From the NCBI RefSeq assembly GCF_002257645.1, contig NZ_NQMO01000001.1:1288065-1352064 (forward strand): DNA of 64,000 nucleotides, read 5' to 3'. Position 1 is the stretch's first letter; every line of letters begins with the position of its first letter. The DNA is from Paenibacillus sp. XY044. Its GTDB lineage: Bacteria; Bacillota; Bacilli; Paenibacillales; Paenibacillaceae. The notes beneath the pieces were generated by a model. That model did no database searches. It was given only the letters and a program-made list of their open reading frames with translations, and was not told the origin of the DNA. Shown here in pieces: positions 18,702-27,181 of this stretch. Made by a program: the position numbers and the translations under genes.

Positions 18702-18731
18702 TTGACAACTTTACCGTCTGGACGGTATAGT
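18702..18731 (+). promoter_or_regulatory. Promoter of tetR-SMR operon with overlapping operator
   Basis: A consensus -35 TTGACA (18702-18707) and -10 TATAGT (18726-18731) are separated by 18 bases. Between and overlapping them is a near-perfect inverted repeat TACCGTC-TG-GACGGTA (18712-18727), of the kind bound by TetR-family repressors. Binding there would block RNA polymerase, so the regulator encoded 20 bases downstream is probably autorepressing. Confidence 0.8.
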
Positions 18732-18750
18732 AATCAGTAGGTGATGCTAA

Positions 18751-19302
18751 ATGATGGAGAAGCAAAAAAGGACGAAACGCGATGCGATCCTTGCGGCTGC
18801 TTCAACGATCGTTCGGAGCCAGGGCGTGGAGAAGCTGACGCTGGACGCAGCGGCCAAGGAAGCAGGCGTCAGCAAAGGGGGATTGCTGTACCATTTTCCG
18901 AATAAAGATGCTCTAATTTTGGGGATGATCGATCACTCTTCGGAAGGTTTCTGGAAGGAAATGAGCAGCAGGACCGAAAAGGACGCGTCTGAAGCCGGTA
19001 AATGGACGAGATCCTATGTGGACACCACGTTTAACTGCTATGAAGAAGAACAGGATATGATTACGGTTCTATCCGCTGCCATGTTTACCAATCCGGAGAT
19101 GCTGAAGAAAATTCAGGAGATGTATGCGGCCGTGCAGCAGAATCTTCAGGAGGACGGGCTTGGTCCCGTGCGCTCTAGCATCATCCGGCTTGCCGCCGAC
19201 GGCTTGTGGTTTGCGGAGATGTTCGGCTTGGCGCCGCCTGACGACGAACTGAAAAAACAAATCTTTGAAACGTTAATGAAGTGGACAAAGGAGAATCCGT
19301 AA
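18751..19302 (+). CDS. TetR-family transcriptional regulator
   Basis: 183-residue repressor. The N-terminal TetR helix-turn-helix is clear (RDAILAAASTIVRSQGVEKLTLDAAAKEAGVSKGGLLYHFPNKDALI region, residues about 8-52), and the C-terminal ligand-binding domain is divergent as usual. The stop codon overlaps the start of the SMR transporter gene by one base. A palindromic operator lies in its own promoter. It most likely senses a cationic drug or metabolite and controls the pump. Two adjacent ATG codons (18751, 18754) could serve as the start. Confidence 0.94.
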   Translation: MMEKQKRTKRDAILAAASTIVRSQGVEKLTLDAAAKEAGVSKGGLLYHFPNKDALILGMIDHSSEGFWKEMSSRTEKDASEAGKWTRSYVDTTFNCYEEEQDMITVLSAAMFTNPEMLKKIQEMYAAVQQNLQEDGLGPVRSSIIRLAADGLWFAEMFGLAPPDDELKKQIFETLMKWTKENP

Positions 19303-19679
19303 TGTCATATCTGTTTCTTGCCATTTCCATTGCGAGTGAGCTCGTGGGAACATCCATGCTCAAAGCTTCCCAAGGATTCACCAAACTGGTCCCGACGGTC
19401 GTCTCGCTGGCGGCTTTCGTCTGCTCTTTCTACTTTATCTCGCTCGCACTCAAGGCGATTCCGCTAAATTCGGCGTACGCCATCTGGTCCGGGCTCGGAA
19501 CCGTGCTGACTGTCATCATCTCGGTCGCGATCTGGAAAGAAAAAATCAATACAGCCAGCGTGGTCGGCATATCGCTCATCGTTATCGGCGTCGTCGTCCT
19601 CAATTTGTTTGGCCCCGGTCACGGAGCGGCGGACGCTTCGGCGGCCGATTCAAGCCATGCCATGAAGAAAAACTTCTAA
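19302..19679 (+). CDS. Small multidrug resistance (SMR/EmrE-type) efflux protein
   Basis: 125-residue inner-membrane proton antiporter expected to work as a dimer exporting quaternary ammonium or guanidinium-type compounds. Four transmembrane helices are visible. The essential acidic residue of helix 1 is present as Glu13 (ISIASELVGTSML), and the helix 3 motif YAIWSGLGTV is conserved. The start ATG overlaps the TetR stop codon and has AAAGGAG upstream. Compared with EmrE it has an extra polar C-terminal tail of about 20 residues. A terminator follows. Confidence 0.95.
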   Translation: MSYLFLAISIASELVGTSMLKASQGFTKLVPTVVSLAAFVCSFYFISLALKAIPLNSAYAIWSGLGTVLTVIISVAIWKEKINTASVVGISLIVIGVVVLNLFGPGHGAADASAADSSHAMKKNF

Positions 19680-19692
19680 TCCATTCATTAAG

Positions 19693-19722
19693 AAAGGGTA
19701 AGCCAAATGGCTTACCCTTTTA
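19693..19722 (+). terminator. Terminator after SMR gene
   Basis: Perfect 12-bp stem AAAGGGTAAGCC / GGCTTACCCTTT with a four-base loop and a T tract. It lies between convergent genes and probably works for both the SMR operon and the chemoreceptor gene. Confidence 0.9.
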
Positions 19723-19752
19723 ATTCGTTTATCGTCCATCTAAAGCGGGGGA

Positions 19753-21501
19753 CTATACCCGGAACTTGCTGATGATTTGCGACAGGTTGCGTGCCATCGT
19801 CAGAAGCTGCTCGGATGAGCTCGCGATTTCTTCCATCGAAGCGAGCTGCTCCTCGGAAGAAGCCGCAACGCGCTGCGTATGCATGGCGGAAGAGGACGTG
19901 ATGCGTTCCAGCTCTTCCATCGAAGCCGCAATTTCCTCGCTGCCGGCGGACATCTGTTCCGAAGCGGCCGAAACTTCCTGCACCTGGGCCGACACTTCGC
20001 GGATGGCCAGCACGATGGCGCGGAAGCTGTCGCCGGCCTGAAGGGCAATCTGCGTGCCCATGCGAGCTTCGTCGGAAGAACGCTGGAGGGAAGTTACCGC
20101 ATCATTCGTCCGGTCTCCGATGCCTTCGAGGATTTCTTTCACTTGTTCGGACGAATTTCTCGACTGCTCCGCAAGCTTGCGGATTTGCTGGGCGACGACG
20201 GCAAATCCGCGGCCATGCTCGCCAGCCCGGGCAGCTTCGATGGAAGCGTTAAGGGCCAGCAGATTCGTCTGATTGGCCACATCCGCAATGAGAGCAAGAA
20301 TTCCGCCGATTTGCCTGCTCAGCTCTTCCAGCTCCCGCATGGTACCGACGGAATCCGACAAGTTGTTCTCAATCGTCTGCATCTGCTCCAGTGATTTCTT
20401 CATGACGGATTCGCCTTCGACTGCGCGCTCCGTCGTGTTCGCAGCAAGATCCGAGACGACGCTGGAGGACTCGGCGATTCGCTGGATGCCCACGGACATT
20501 TCGGACATGGCCCGCTGGCATTCCGTCGAGCTCTGAAGCTGCGTCTCCGAATCGGCGGCCACTTGGCTGATCGCTTCGGTAATCTCGTTGGTCGCCTGAG
20601 CCGTCTGCTGGGAGCTCTCCTGCATCAGCTTGGCTTCATCGGTAACCTCAAGCGCTGTACGCTGAACGTTGCCAGCCAGCTCCCGCAAGCTTGAGACCAT
20701 GACATTAAATGCATTCGCCGCTTGGCCAATTTCGTTATTGCTTCTGACCGGCACGCTGACGGTCAAATCGCCAGCGGCCGCCATCTGGGACACGTCCGCC
20801 AGGCGTCGGAGCGGTTTAAGGGCATACCGGACAGCAACTGATACGATGATAATGGCTGCCACGAGGAACGCGGCTCCAACGGCGAGGCTCGTCCAAAGGA
20901 TTTCGGAGAGCCGCTTCTGAATACCATCATAGTCGAAATCGATGCCGAAGACCGAGATGATGTTTCCTTGCTCATCTGTAACGGCTGAAAGATAGGTCAC
21001 CCAGGTCCCCAAGTCATCGTCGTAAGGAACCGTCACCGCCGAACCTTCCTTTAGCGTTTGATCAAAGGCATTTTCAAAATAAGCAGGCATTTGGTACTCG
21101 GAACCCGGCTGCAGCTTCTGATCATCGGGGCCTTGCAAATTGATGACGGCTCTGCTCCCGTTACGTTCCATCTTCCCCGTGGTCAAAATATAGGCGTTGC
21201 CGATGCCTTGGCCATTGTCGAGCATCGCTTTCAGCTGACGGCGAATGACCTGGAAAGGCTCCGTATCCGACGGCTCATGTTTGGCCACCGCCTGGGCAAT
21301 CTGCTTGACTTGGCTTAAATTGGTATCCAGTTGGGTCTCAAGGACGCTGCCCAATCCCATAAACCGTTCTTTGAACAGACTTTTCTGCTCAGTATAGGAG
21401 ATCCACGTTTGAGCGCTGATCACGACGACGAACAGAACGGCGAGCAGCAGTGTGCTCAGCGCCATTAAACTCCGGAATCTGAATATCTTCTTAGACTTCA
21501 C
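19753..21501 (-). CDS. Methyl-accepting chemotaxis protein
   Basis: 582-residue transmembrane chemoreceptor. Membrane segments lie at about residues 13-35 and 205-228 and flank an extracellular dCache-like sensor. A HAMP domain follows ([20 protein letters not shown] region), then a long coiled-coil signalling domain. Its hairpin tip reads [33 protein letters not shown], the binding site for CheA and CheW. The start is a GTG with GAGGGTG upstream. It is a single gene; its ligand cannot be told from sequence. The neighbouring sugar systems make a saccharide plausible but this is inference only. Confidence 0.95.
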   Translation of the reverse strand: MKSKKIFRFRSLMALSTLLLAVLFVVVISAQTWISYTEQKSLFKERFMGLGSVLETQLDTNLSQVKQIAQAVAKHEPSDTEPFQVIRRQLKAMLDNGQGIGNAYILTTGKMERNGSRAVINLQGPDDQKLQPGSEYQMPAYFENAFDQTLKEGSAVTVPYDDDLGTWVTYLSAVTDEQGNIISVFGIDFDYDGIQKRLSEILWTSLAVGAAFLVAAIIIVSVAVRYALKPLRRLADVSQMAAAGDLTVSVPVRSNNEIGQAANAFNVMVSSLRELAGNVQRTALEVTDEAKLMQESSQQTAQATNEITEAISQVAADSETQLQSSTECQRAMSEMSVGIQRIAESSSVVSDLAANTTERAVEGESVMKKSLEQMQTIENNLSDSVGTMRELEELSRQIGGILALIADVANQTNLLALNASIEAARAGEHGRGFAVVAQQIRKLAEQSRNSSEQVKEILEGIGDRTNDAVTSLQRSSDEARMGTQIALQAGDSFRAIVLAIREVSAQVQEVSAASEQMSAGSEEIAASMEELERITSSSAMHTQRVAASSEEQLASMEEIASSSEQLLTMARNLSQIISKFRV

Positions 21502-21639
21502 GTTTGTGCACCCTCTCGGATTGGAATAACCAATATATCGGTCCTGTGCACCCGTTTATTTAGCTGAGTATCGGGGGGAAATGGAGGTAATATATTCCAC
21601 CCAAATCGTAGTTCATAAGTACCGGATTGATGATCTTGA

Positions 21640-22428
21640 TCATGACTTGGATACGGCAGAAGGAGGGTATCCTTTGATCGACTTAAAAACGTTGCTGAAA
21701 TAAGATATATCATGGAATCCGCAGCGGTCCGCAACCTGGGTCACCGAGAAACCGCCGGTGGACAGCAGCATTTCCGCCTGATTGATCCGGATCTGGTTCA
21801 GATATTCCTTAAACGAGTACCCCGTGACTTGTTTGAACAGTTTGCCGAAATAGACGGGGTTCAGGTTGACGATATCCGCCATGCCGGTTAAATGCAGATC
21901 CTCCGGATAGTGGTCAATGATATATTCGAGCACCCTGTTGACGCGAGGGTCAACCTGGCGATGTGCGTCGCTGCGGTAGGCGTTGGTGATCAGGACATGA
22001 TGGACGATGAGCATAAACAGCGCTCTTGCATGCATAATATAGCCCGGATGCTTGCGCATCCATACCTGGGTGAACTGCTTGATGTATCCCAGGATTTCGC
22101 TTGTAATGAGGTTTTTCGTTACCGTTTGCAGCGGAAGCGCTTCCGACTCGCCAGGAGGAAGCCATTTGAAGTTGAAGGCGTAAGAGTGCATAGGACAATC
22201 CGTAAATGTGTACGCCTCGCGGACGCTGCCGACAGGGATGTAGATCACATCGCCGGCTTCCACGGTGTATTTAACGCCGTTTATAAAATAATTGGATTTC
22301 CCTTCGACAACAAACGTCAAATCTTGAAAATTGATCGTCTGACGAATAATTTCCCATTGCGGAAAACAGCGCCTGTCGACGAAGAAAACAACATCGGGAA
22401 TGAGATTTTGCAGCCTCTCGAAATCCAT
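21640..22428 (-). CDS. AraC-family regulator with cupin sensor domain
   Basis: 262-residue regulator. The start is placed at 22428, where GGGGG lies seven to eleven bases ahead, not at an in-frame codon 30 bases upstream. The N-terminal cupin half includes VEGKSNYFINGVKYTVEAGD and the turn YIPVGS. The C-terminal AraC domain ends FHDISYFSNVFKSIKGYPPSAV. It stands alone between a chemoreceptor gene and a long intergenic stretch, so its target is not evident. Family assignment is secure. Confidence 0.9.
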   Translation of the reverse strand: MDFERLQNLIPDVVFFVDRRCFPQWEIIRQTINFQDLTFVVEGKSNYFINGVKYTVEAGDVIYIPVGSVREAYTFTDCPMHSYAFNFKWLPPGESEALPLQTVTKNLITSEILGYIKQFTQVWMRKHPGYIMHARALFMLIVHHVLITNAYRSDAHRQVDPRVNRVLEYIIDHYPEDLHLTGMADIVNLNPVYFGKLFKQVTGYSFKEYLNQIRINQAEMLLSTGGFSVTQVADRCGFHDISYFSNVFKSIKGYPPSAVSKS

Positions 22429-22810
22429 ACGGGACCCCCTTTTCCGTTTTATAAACAATCGGACGGCATGATGAAAGCCATATTTAATAATTACAAATAA
22501 TATTTAGTTGCTCTATGGATTCTAAAAATGGTTTAATTTTATAATAAGCATAGTTAAAACGTGGAATTTCAATCATCACCGATCTTTACAAGCCGGATTA
22601 CACCATTATGAATGTGTAGATTGCCATTTATTTGTTACAAATTTTATCATCGTTTAGTGGAACACTCATGGATACCATATCACGAATGCAGTGTTCGATT
22701 AAACCATTTTGTAAGCGATTACCGAAAGATTTGCTGTTAAGATGCTTCATACGGAAAACGTTTTTGATGAATCGGCAGCGCCAAAATTTTTAAACGGATA
22801 AGGGGTTCGC
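22429..22810. other. Long AT-rich intergenic region
   Basis: No open frame with a ribosome site is visible. The left part carries the minus-strand AraC promoter region. The only structure I see is an imperfect inverted repeat (GAACACTCAT near 22660 and ATGCAGTGTTC ending at 22696, one bulge), which might be an operator or a weak hairpin. The downstream gene starts at 22811 after AAGGGG. Confidence 0.4.
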
Positions 22811-23254
22811 ATGACAAAGGATACGATGCTACAGGAACTATTAAACCTGGAAACCAACTTGAAGGAAATCACCAAAGGATTGCGGCAGATCGACGGCAAG
22901 TGGAGGGATCATTTTGACACGACGGATCCGGAAGATATGTATCTATGTTCGACATTTGCCAAAGTGGAAGACGAGCTGTCCACCGTCCGCCGCCTGATTC
23001 AAGGCATTGAGGCCAATGTGATTGCCGAAGGAAGGTTAAAGATGAAAGGGGATGGACAGTATGTCGTTGAAAATACGGACGCAGTATTAACGGCGGGTGC
23101 GGTCGTTGAGGTCCTGTTTCGCAGTTCGGATAAGGATGCCGAATGGATTGTCAGTGGTGTCGAATTGTGCGGTGAGGCGTATACCTTATCGGGTTTTCCC
23201 AGACTTGACTTAGAAGGTCTAACGGTAAGGATTAAGCAGTATCCCTCCGAATAG
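22811..23254 (+). CDS. DUF5348-like hypothetical protein
   Basis: 147-residue soluble protein of unknown role. The first 70 residues are predicted helical and charged (LQELLNLETNLKEITKGLRQI). The C-terminal half is beta-rich, with GRLKMKGDGQYVVE, TAGAVVEVLF and a final RIKQYPSE, resembling what I recall of the DUF5348 domain. That assignment is from memory of the pattern. AAGGGG precedes the ATG by seven bases. It is followed 85 bases later by a GNAT gene on the same strand, but co-transcription is uncertain. Confidence 0.75.
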   Translation: MTKDTMLQELLNLETNLKEITKGLRQIDGKWRDHFDTTDPEDMYLCSTFAKVEDELSTVRRLIQGIEANVIAEGRLKMKGDGQYVVENTDAVLTAGAVVEVLFRSSDKDAEWIVSGVELCGEAYTLSGFPRLDLEGLTVRIKQYPSE

Positions 23255-23339
23255 AGAGCGGGGCTCTCGTTTGTAATGAGCCGACCGGATGTGCTAGAAT
23301 GGCAGAGTTTCAAGCACTGGGATCAAGGGGGCGGCGTAC

Positions 23340-23840
23340 ATGGAAGTCATATTTTCAAAAGTCCAAACCAAAGAGGAGATTGCAGCCCTGGCTGATCTCG
23401 CCTTCGGGATCTGGCACGAATACTTTATCAGCATCATTTCACGGGAACAAATCGACTATATGGTCGACAAATTCCAATCGGTTCCTGCCATGACCGACCA
23501 AATTCATCAGCAGGGATACGAGTATTATTTCATGAATGTAGATGGGGTCCATGTTGGCTATATCGGCGTCAAGCAGGAAGAAGGCAAGTTGTTCCTGAGC
23601 AAATTATACATCGCCAAGGAGTACCGGGGACATGGGTACGCAAGCCGGGCCATGGAGTTTCTGACGGCTCTGTGCAAAGAACGGAGCTTAAGCGCCATAT
23701 GGCTGACCGTGAACCGATATAACGATTCTACGATCGCGGTGTATGAGAAAAAAGGGTTTACAACCGTGCGCACGCAAGTGGCCGATATCGGGAACGGTTT
23801 TGTCATGGATGATTATGTGATGGAAAAAACGATCGTGTAA
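23340..23840 (+). CDS. GNAT-family N-acetyltransferase
   Basis: 166-residue acetyl-CoA-dependent acetyltransferase. The core GNAT pattern is visible: strand YYFMNVDGVHVGYIGVKQEEG, strand LFLSKLYIAKEYRGHGYASRAM with the acetyl-CoA pyrophosphate loop (YRGHGYA), and the C-terminal NRYNDSTIAVYEKKGF motif. AGGGGGCG precedes the ATG. A terminator follows directly. The acceptor is unknown; spermidine and small amines are typical for this subgroup but not shown here. Confidence 0.93.
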   Translation: MEVIFSKVQTKEEIAALADLAFGIWHEYFISIISREQIDYMVDKFQSVPAMTDQIHQQGYEYYFMNVDGVHVGYIGVKQEEGKLFLSKLYIAKEYRGHGYASRAMEFLTALCKERSLSAIWLTVNRYNDSTIAVYEKKGFTTVRTQVADIGNGFVMDDYVMEKTIV

Positions 23841-23848
23841 AACGGATG

Positions 23849-23875
23849 AAAGCACCCGGAAGGGTGCTTTTTTGC
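23849..23875 (+). terminator. Bidirectional terminator between two GNAT genes
   Basis: Perfect 9-bp stem AAAGCACCC / GGGTGCTTT with a four-base loop and T runs on both strands. It serves the convergent acetyltransferase genes. Confidence 0.92.
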
Positions 23876-23878
23876 TGT

Positions 23879-24349
23879 TCACAGCGTTTTGATATACCAG
23901 GCGTCACAGGCAAAATGCTCGGTCGCGCTCAGCGGCTTGTCCATCAGAACAAACCCGTGCTTGAGATAAAATTTGTTGGCTGCCGCCATGTTGTGAAATG
24001 TTTCAAGATAGCACTGCTCGTAATGATTTTTGGCAAAATCGAGCGCAACCCGCAGCAGCTCCGCCGCGATCCCCGTCCCTCGGGCATCTTTGTAGGCGTA
24101 CATTTTTTGCAGTTCGCATATGTGCGGAAAGCCCGGCACAGGTCCAATGCCGCATCCGGCGGCAATACGGCCCTGATCGTCGGCAACCCAGTATTTAGAC
24201 CCTTCATGGCGATATACATGATAAAAGTTCCCCAGATCGGGATCGGCCCATGCGGTTCCGGGCTTGTTTGCTCCAAACTCAATCAAGCACGTCCGGATCA
24301 GTTCCTCGACCGGTTTATTGTCTTTTTCCTCAATTTCTCGGATGAACAT
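23879..24349 (-). CDS. GNAT-family N-acetyltransferase
   Basis: 156-residue acetyltransferase. The ATG at 24349 has GGAGGT seven bases upstream, so the longer open frame reaching 24457 is not used. The acetyl-CoA loop appears as KDARGTGIAAELL and the C-terminal NMAAANKFYLKHGFV is typical of GNATs close to B. subtilis-type YitI/PhnO-like enzymes. The region IREIEEKDNKPVEELIRTCLIEFG at the N terminus is common to uncharacterised Firmicute acetyltransferases. Acceptor unknown. Confidence 0.92.
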   Translation of the reverse strand: MFIREIEEKDNKPVEELIRTCLIEFGANKPGTAWADPDLGNFYHVYRHEGSKYWVADDQGRIAAGCGIGPVPGFPHICELQKMYAYKDARGTGIAAELLRVALDFAKNHYEQCYLETFHNMAAANKFYLKHGFVLMDKPLSATEHFACDAWYIKTL

Positions 24350-24591
24350 GATGACAACCTCCATTACTGAAAACCAACCTACCGTACTATCATACGACCT
24401 AACTGGAGATTCTGTATACCCCGCTAAAGACAGTGGATCAGAATTTTGAATTAGCAATTGAATTTATTAATTCCTACTTGTTGAATCGGATTTAGAATGC
24501 TAAAGTGCTGTCATAACTCCTAGTAAACGGATGAGATAATATTTATTTGAAAATTGGCATCTTCTGATGGCTAAAAGGGAGGCAGGGGCAC

Positions 24592-25368
24592 ATGGCGGAG
24601 ACTTTGCTGGACATCACGGCGCTGAGCAAAAACTTTGACACGGCCAAAGGGCGGGTCGAAGCGCTGCACAAAGTGGATTTGAATATCCGGGAAGGAGAGT
24701 TCATTACGGTTATCGGCCCGAGCGGCTGCGGAAAGAGCACGCTGCTGCGCATCATCGCGGGCCTAGACGGGCAGTATTCCGGCACCGTTACGCTCGGCGG
24801 TCAGAAGATCACGGGACCGGGCATCGACAAAGGGTTTATTTTTCAGGAGCATCGCTTATTTCCTTGGCTGACGGTGGAGAAGAACATTGCTGCGGATTTG
24901 TCATTGCATGATCCCGAAGTTAGGCGCAAGGTCGATGATCTCATTGAACTGGTCAAACTCAGAGGCTTTGAAAAGGCCTACCCCAAGGAGCTGTCCGGAG
25001 GGATGGCCCAGAGGGTGGCGATCGCAAGGGCGCTGCTGCGAAATCCCCGGGTGCTGCTGCTGGATGAACCGTTTGGCGCACTGGACGCATTCACCCGGGC
25101 GCATATGCAGGATGTGCTGCTGGACATTTGGCGCAGAAATCAAACGACGATGATTTTTGTGACCCATGACATTGATGAGGCGGTATTTCTGGCCAACCGG
25201 GTCGTCATTCTAAAGCCGCGGCCGGGTCAGATCAAGAGCGTCGTGCCGATCGATCTGCCTTATCCACGCAAGAAAACGACGTCATCCTTTCAAGAGCTCC
25301 GGCTTCGCGTGCTTAAGCTGCTGGACTCCCTGGATGAGCTGGAGCTTACGGATGGGGCGGGCATATAA
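24592..25368 (+). CDS. ABC transporter ATPase, SsuB/TauB type
   Basis: 258-residue nucleotide-binding subunit of a nitrate/sulfonate/taurine-type importer. Walker [10 protein letters not shown] is at 42-50; the Q loop, the signature LSGGMAQR, Walker [12 protein letters not shown] and the switch His (FVTHDIDEA) are all intact. The ATG follows GGGAGG. It is the first gene of a six-gene operon with two permeases, a flavoprotein, a ferredoxin and a binding protein. The family is certain; the transported molecule is inferred to be a sulfonate-like or other small organosulfur compound. Confidence 0.95.
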   Translation: MAETLLDITALSKNFDTAKGRVEALHKVDLNIREGEFITVIGPSGCGKSTLLRIIAGLDGQYSGTVTLGGQKITGPGIDKGFIFQEHRLFPWLTVEKNIAADLSLHDPEVRRKVDDLIELVKLRGFEKAYPKELSGGMAQRVAIARALLRNPRVLLLDEPFGALDAFTRAHMQDVLLDIWRRNQTTMIFVTHDIDEAVFLANRVVILKPRPGQIKSVVPIDLPYPRKKTTSSFQELRLRVLKLLDSLDELELTDGAGI

Positions 25369-25403
25369 AATACTACTTCGATGTCAGGAAGGGAGGTGGT
25401 TGT

Positions 25404-26216
25404 ATGAGCCACGAAATTTCTGCAGCAGCAGGTCCATCCTTGAAAGCGGGCTCCGGAAGATTGAAGCTCCTAGGGTTAGGACTGATCCTGCCGGCTGCCG
25501 TCCTTGTTTTATGGCAAATCCTCGGACAGCAGGGATACATATCGGAGCTGCTGTTCCCGACGCCGCTCGTGATCCTGAAAGCCTTTGTCGGTCTCGCTCA
25601 GTCCGGTGATTTATGGGACCATTTCCGAATCAGCGCCGTAAGGGCGCTGGCTGGATTTGCGCTCGGGGGGAGCTTGGGACTATTGTTCGGTCTGCTGGTC
25701 GGTCTGTTTTCGAAAGCCGAAAGGATGCTTGATCCTTCGCTTCAAATGATCCGCATGATCCCGAGCCTTGCCGTCGTGCCGCTGTTTATTCTTTGGTTCG
25801 GGATTGGCGAGGAATCCAAAATTCTGTTGATCGCCAAAGGAGCCTTCTTTCCACTCTATATCAATACTTATCTCGGTATCCGTAATGTGGATAACAAATG
25901 GTTCGAAGTGACCCGAGTCCTCGGGTACAGCCGCATACAGCAGATCAGAAGGCTCGTGATCCCGGCGGCGCTGCCTAATATTCTCCTGGGAACCCGGTTA
26001 TCGATCGGATTATCGTGGCTGGGTCTGGTGGTGGCCGAATTGATCGCTTCGACTTCGGGGGTCGGTTATATGATGTCCGATGCCCGCCAATTCGCCGATA
26101 CGCCTGTTGTTTTTGTAGGCATTATCGTGTTTGCAGCCGCCGGACTTGTCACCGATTATGTCGTCCGCCTGACGGAACACAGGCTGCTGAAGTGGAAGGA
26201 AAACCATAACGGATAG
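25404..26216 (+). CDS. ABC transporter permease, SsuC/TauC type (first copy)
   Basis: 270-residue inner-membrane permease with six predicted helices. The EAA loop region reads VTRVLGYSRIQQIRRLVIPAALPNILLG, and the FFPLYINTYLGIRNVDNKWFE stretch is typical of the SsuC/TauC/NrtB family. AGGGAGGTGG precedes the ATG. It is strikingly similar to the permease encoded directly downstream, so the two probably arose by tandem duplication and form a heterodimeric channel with the SsuB-like ATPase. Confidence 0.95.
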   Translation: MSHEISAAAGPSLKAGSGRLKLLGLGLILPAAVLVLWQILGQQGYISELLFPTPLVILKAFVGLAQSGDLWDHFRISAVRALAGFALGGSLGLLFGLLVGLFSKAERMLDPSLQMIRMIPSLAVVPLFILWFGIGEESKILLIAKGAFFPLYINTYLGIRNVDNKWFEVTRVLGYSRIQQIRRLVIPAALPNILLGTRLSIGLSWLGLVVAELIASTSGVGYMMSDARQFADTPVVFVGIIVFAAAGLVTDYVVRLTEHRLLKWKENHNG

Positions 26217-26228
26217 GGGGGTGTTCAT

Positions 26229-27146
26229 ATGAGCCTGCAAAACGAAATGCCTATTCCGCAAACAACGGTTAAACAAGAACGAGTCGCTCATTCAGTCCCT
26301 CCTCCGCATCCGGAGGCTGGGGCAGGCACCGTCAACATCGCAGAAGAAGTCGTTCAAGCGATCAGGCGGCCTGGGAGCATAAAGAAATGGTGGGGAGATC
26401 TCCTATGGGCGTCCATGATACCTGTTGTTGTCGTGGTGCTGTGGCAGTGGGCAGGCGGCGCAGGCTGGATATCGCCCGAATTCATGCCGACGCCTTGGGT
26501 CATTCTGAAATCGTTGATCCGGCTCATTGCCTCGGGAGACCTTGCCTACCATATTGGAGTCAGCTTGCAGCGTACGCTCCTCGGTTTTGCGATCGGAGGG
26601 ATGCTTGGACTGGTGCTCGGGTGCATTACAGGCTTGTTCCGCAAGGCGGAGCATTTGCTTGATCCCAGCATACAGGTGCTGCGGCTCGTCCCGCATTTGG
26701 CCATTGCGCCTCTGATCATTTTGTGGTTCGGCTTTGGCGAGACCTCCAAGATTGCCATCATCATTTCGGGTTCGTTTTTCCCGCTGTATATCAATACATA
26801 CGCGGGGATTCGGCAAGTGGACGGCAAATGGTTCGAAGTGGGAAGGGTGCTCGAATTCAAGCCGTATCAACGGTTTACCCGGCTGATCGTACCCGGTGCA
26901 CTGCCGAGCATCCTGCTCGGTGTCAGATTATCGCTGGCCGTATCGTGGATCAGCCTGGTCGTAGCGGAACTCGTAGGATCCACGGCCGGGATCGGTTTTA
27001 TGATTAATGAAGCCAAGCAAAACTCGGATACTCCGGTGATTTTTGTCGGCATTCTTATCTTCGCGGTTGTAGGTAAGCTGATCGATTCCCTGGTTCGCCT
27101 GCTGGAGCGCAAATGGCTTCATTGGCGCGACACATACAGTGGTTAA
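26229..27146 (+). CDS. ABC transporter permease, SsuC/TauC type (second copy)
   Basis: 305-residue permease. It is paralogous to the preceding one along its whole membrane part (LDPSIQVLRLVPHLAIAP, FFPLYINTYAGIRQVDGKWFE) but has an extra polar N-terminal tail of about 50 residues with no recognisable domain. It begins 12 bases after the first permease behind GGGGGG. Classical Ssu systems use one permease gene, so the duplication is a distinguishing feature of this operon. Confidence 0.94.
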   Translation: MSLQNEMPIPQTTVKQERVAHSVPPPHPEAGAGTVNIAEEVVQAIRRPGSIKKWWGDLLWASMIPVVVVVLWQWAGGAGWISPEFMPTPWVILKSLIRLIASGDLAYHIGVSLQRTLLGFAIGGMLGLVLGCITGLFRKAEHLLDPSIQVLRLVPHLAIAPLIILWFGFGETSKIAIIISGSFFPLYINTYAGIRQVDGKWFEVGRVLEFKPYQRFTRLIVPGALPSILLGVRLSLAVSWISLVVAELVGSTAGIGFMINEAKQNSDTPVIFVGILIFAVVGKLIDSLVRLLERKWLHWRDTYSG

Positions 27147-27181
27147 GTTCAATTCCTAACAAAATGGGAGGCGTGAAAAGG

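Noticed and set aside
22660-22696. Inverted repeat as an attachment site or terminator
   Set aside because: Arms are short and bulged, there is no T run, and no integrase or duplicated tRNA end is nearby.
24350-24591. Possible SAM or other riboswitch before the sulfonate-type operon
   Set aside because: I found no conserved riboswitch core or clear terminator-type hairpin in this stretch; a covariance-model search would be needed to be sure.
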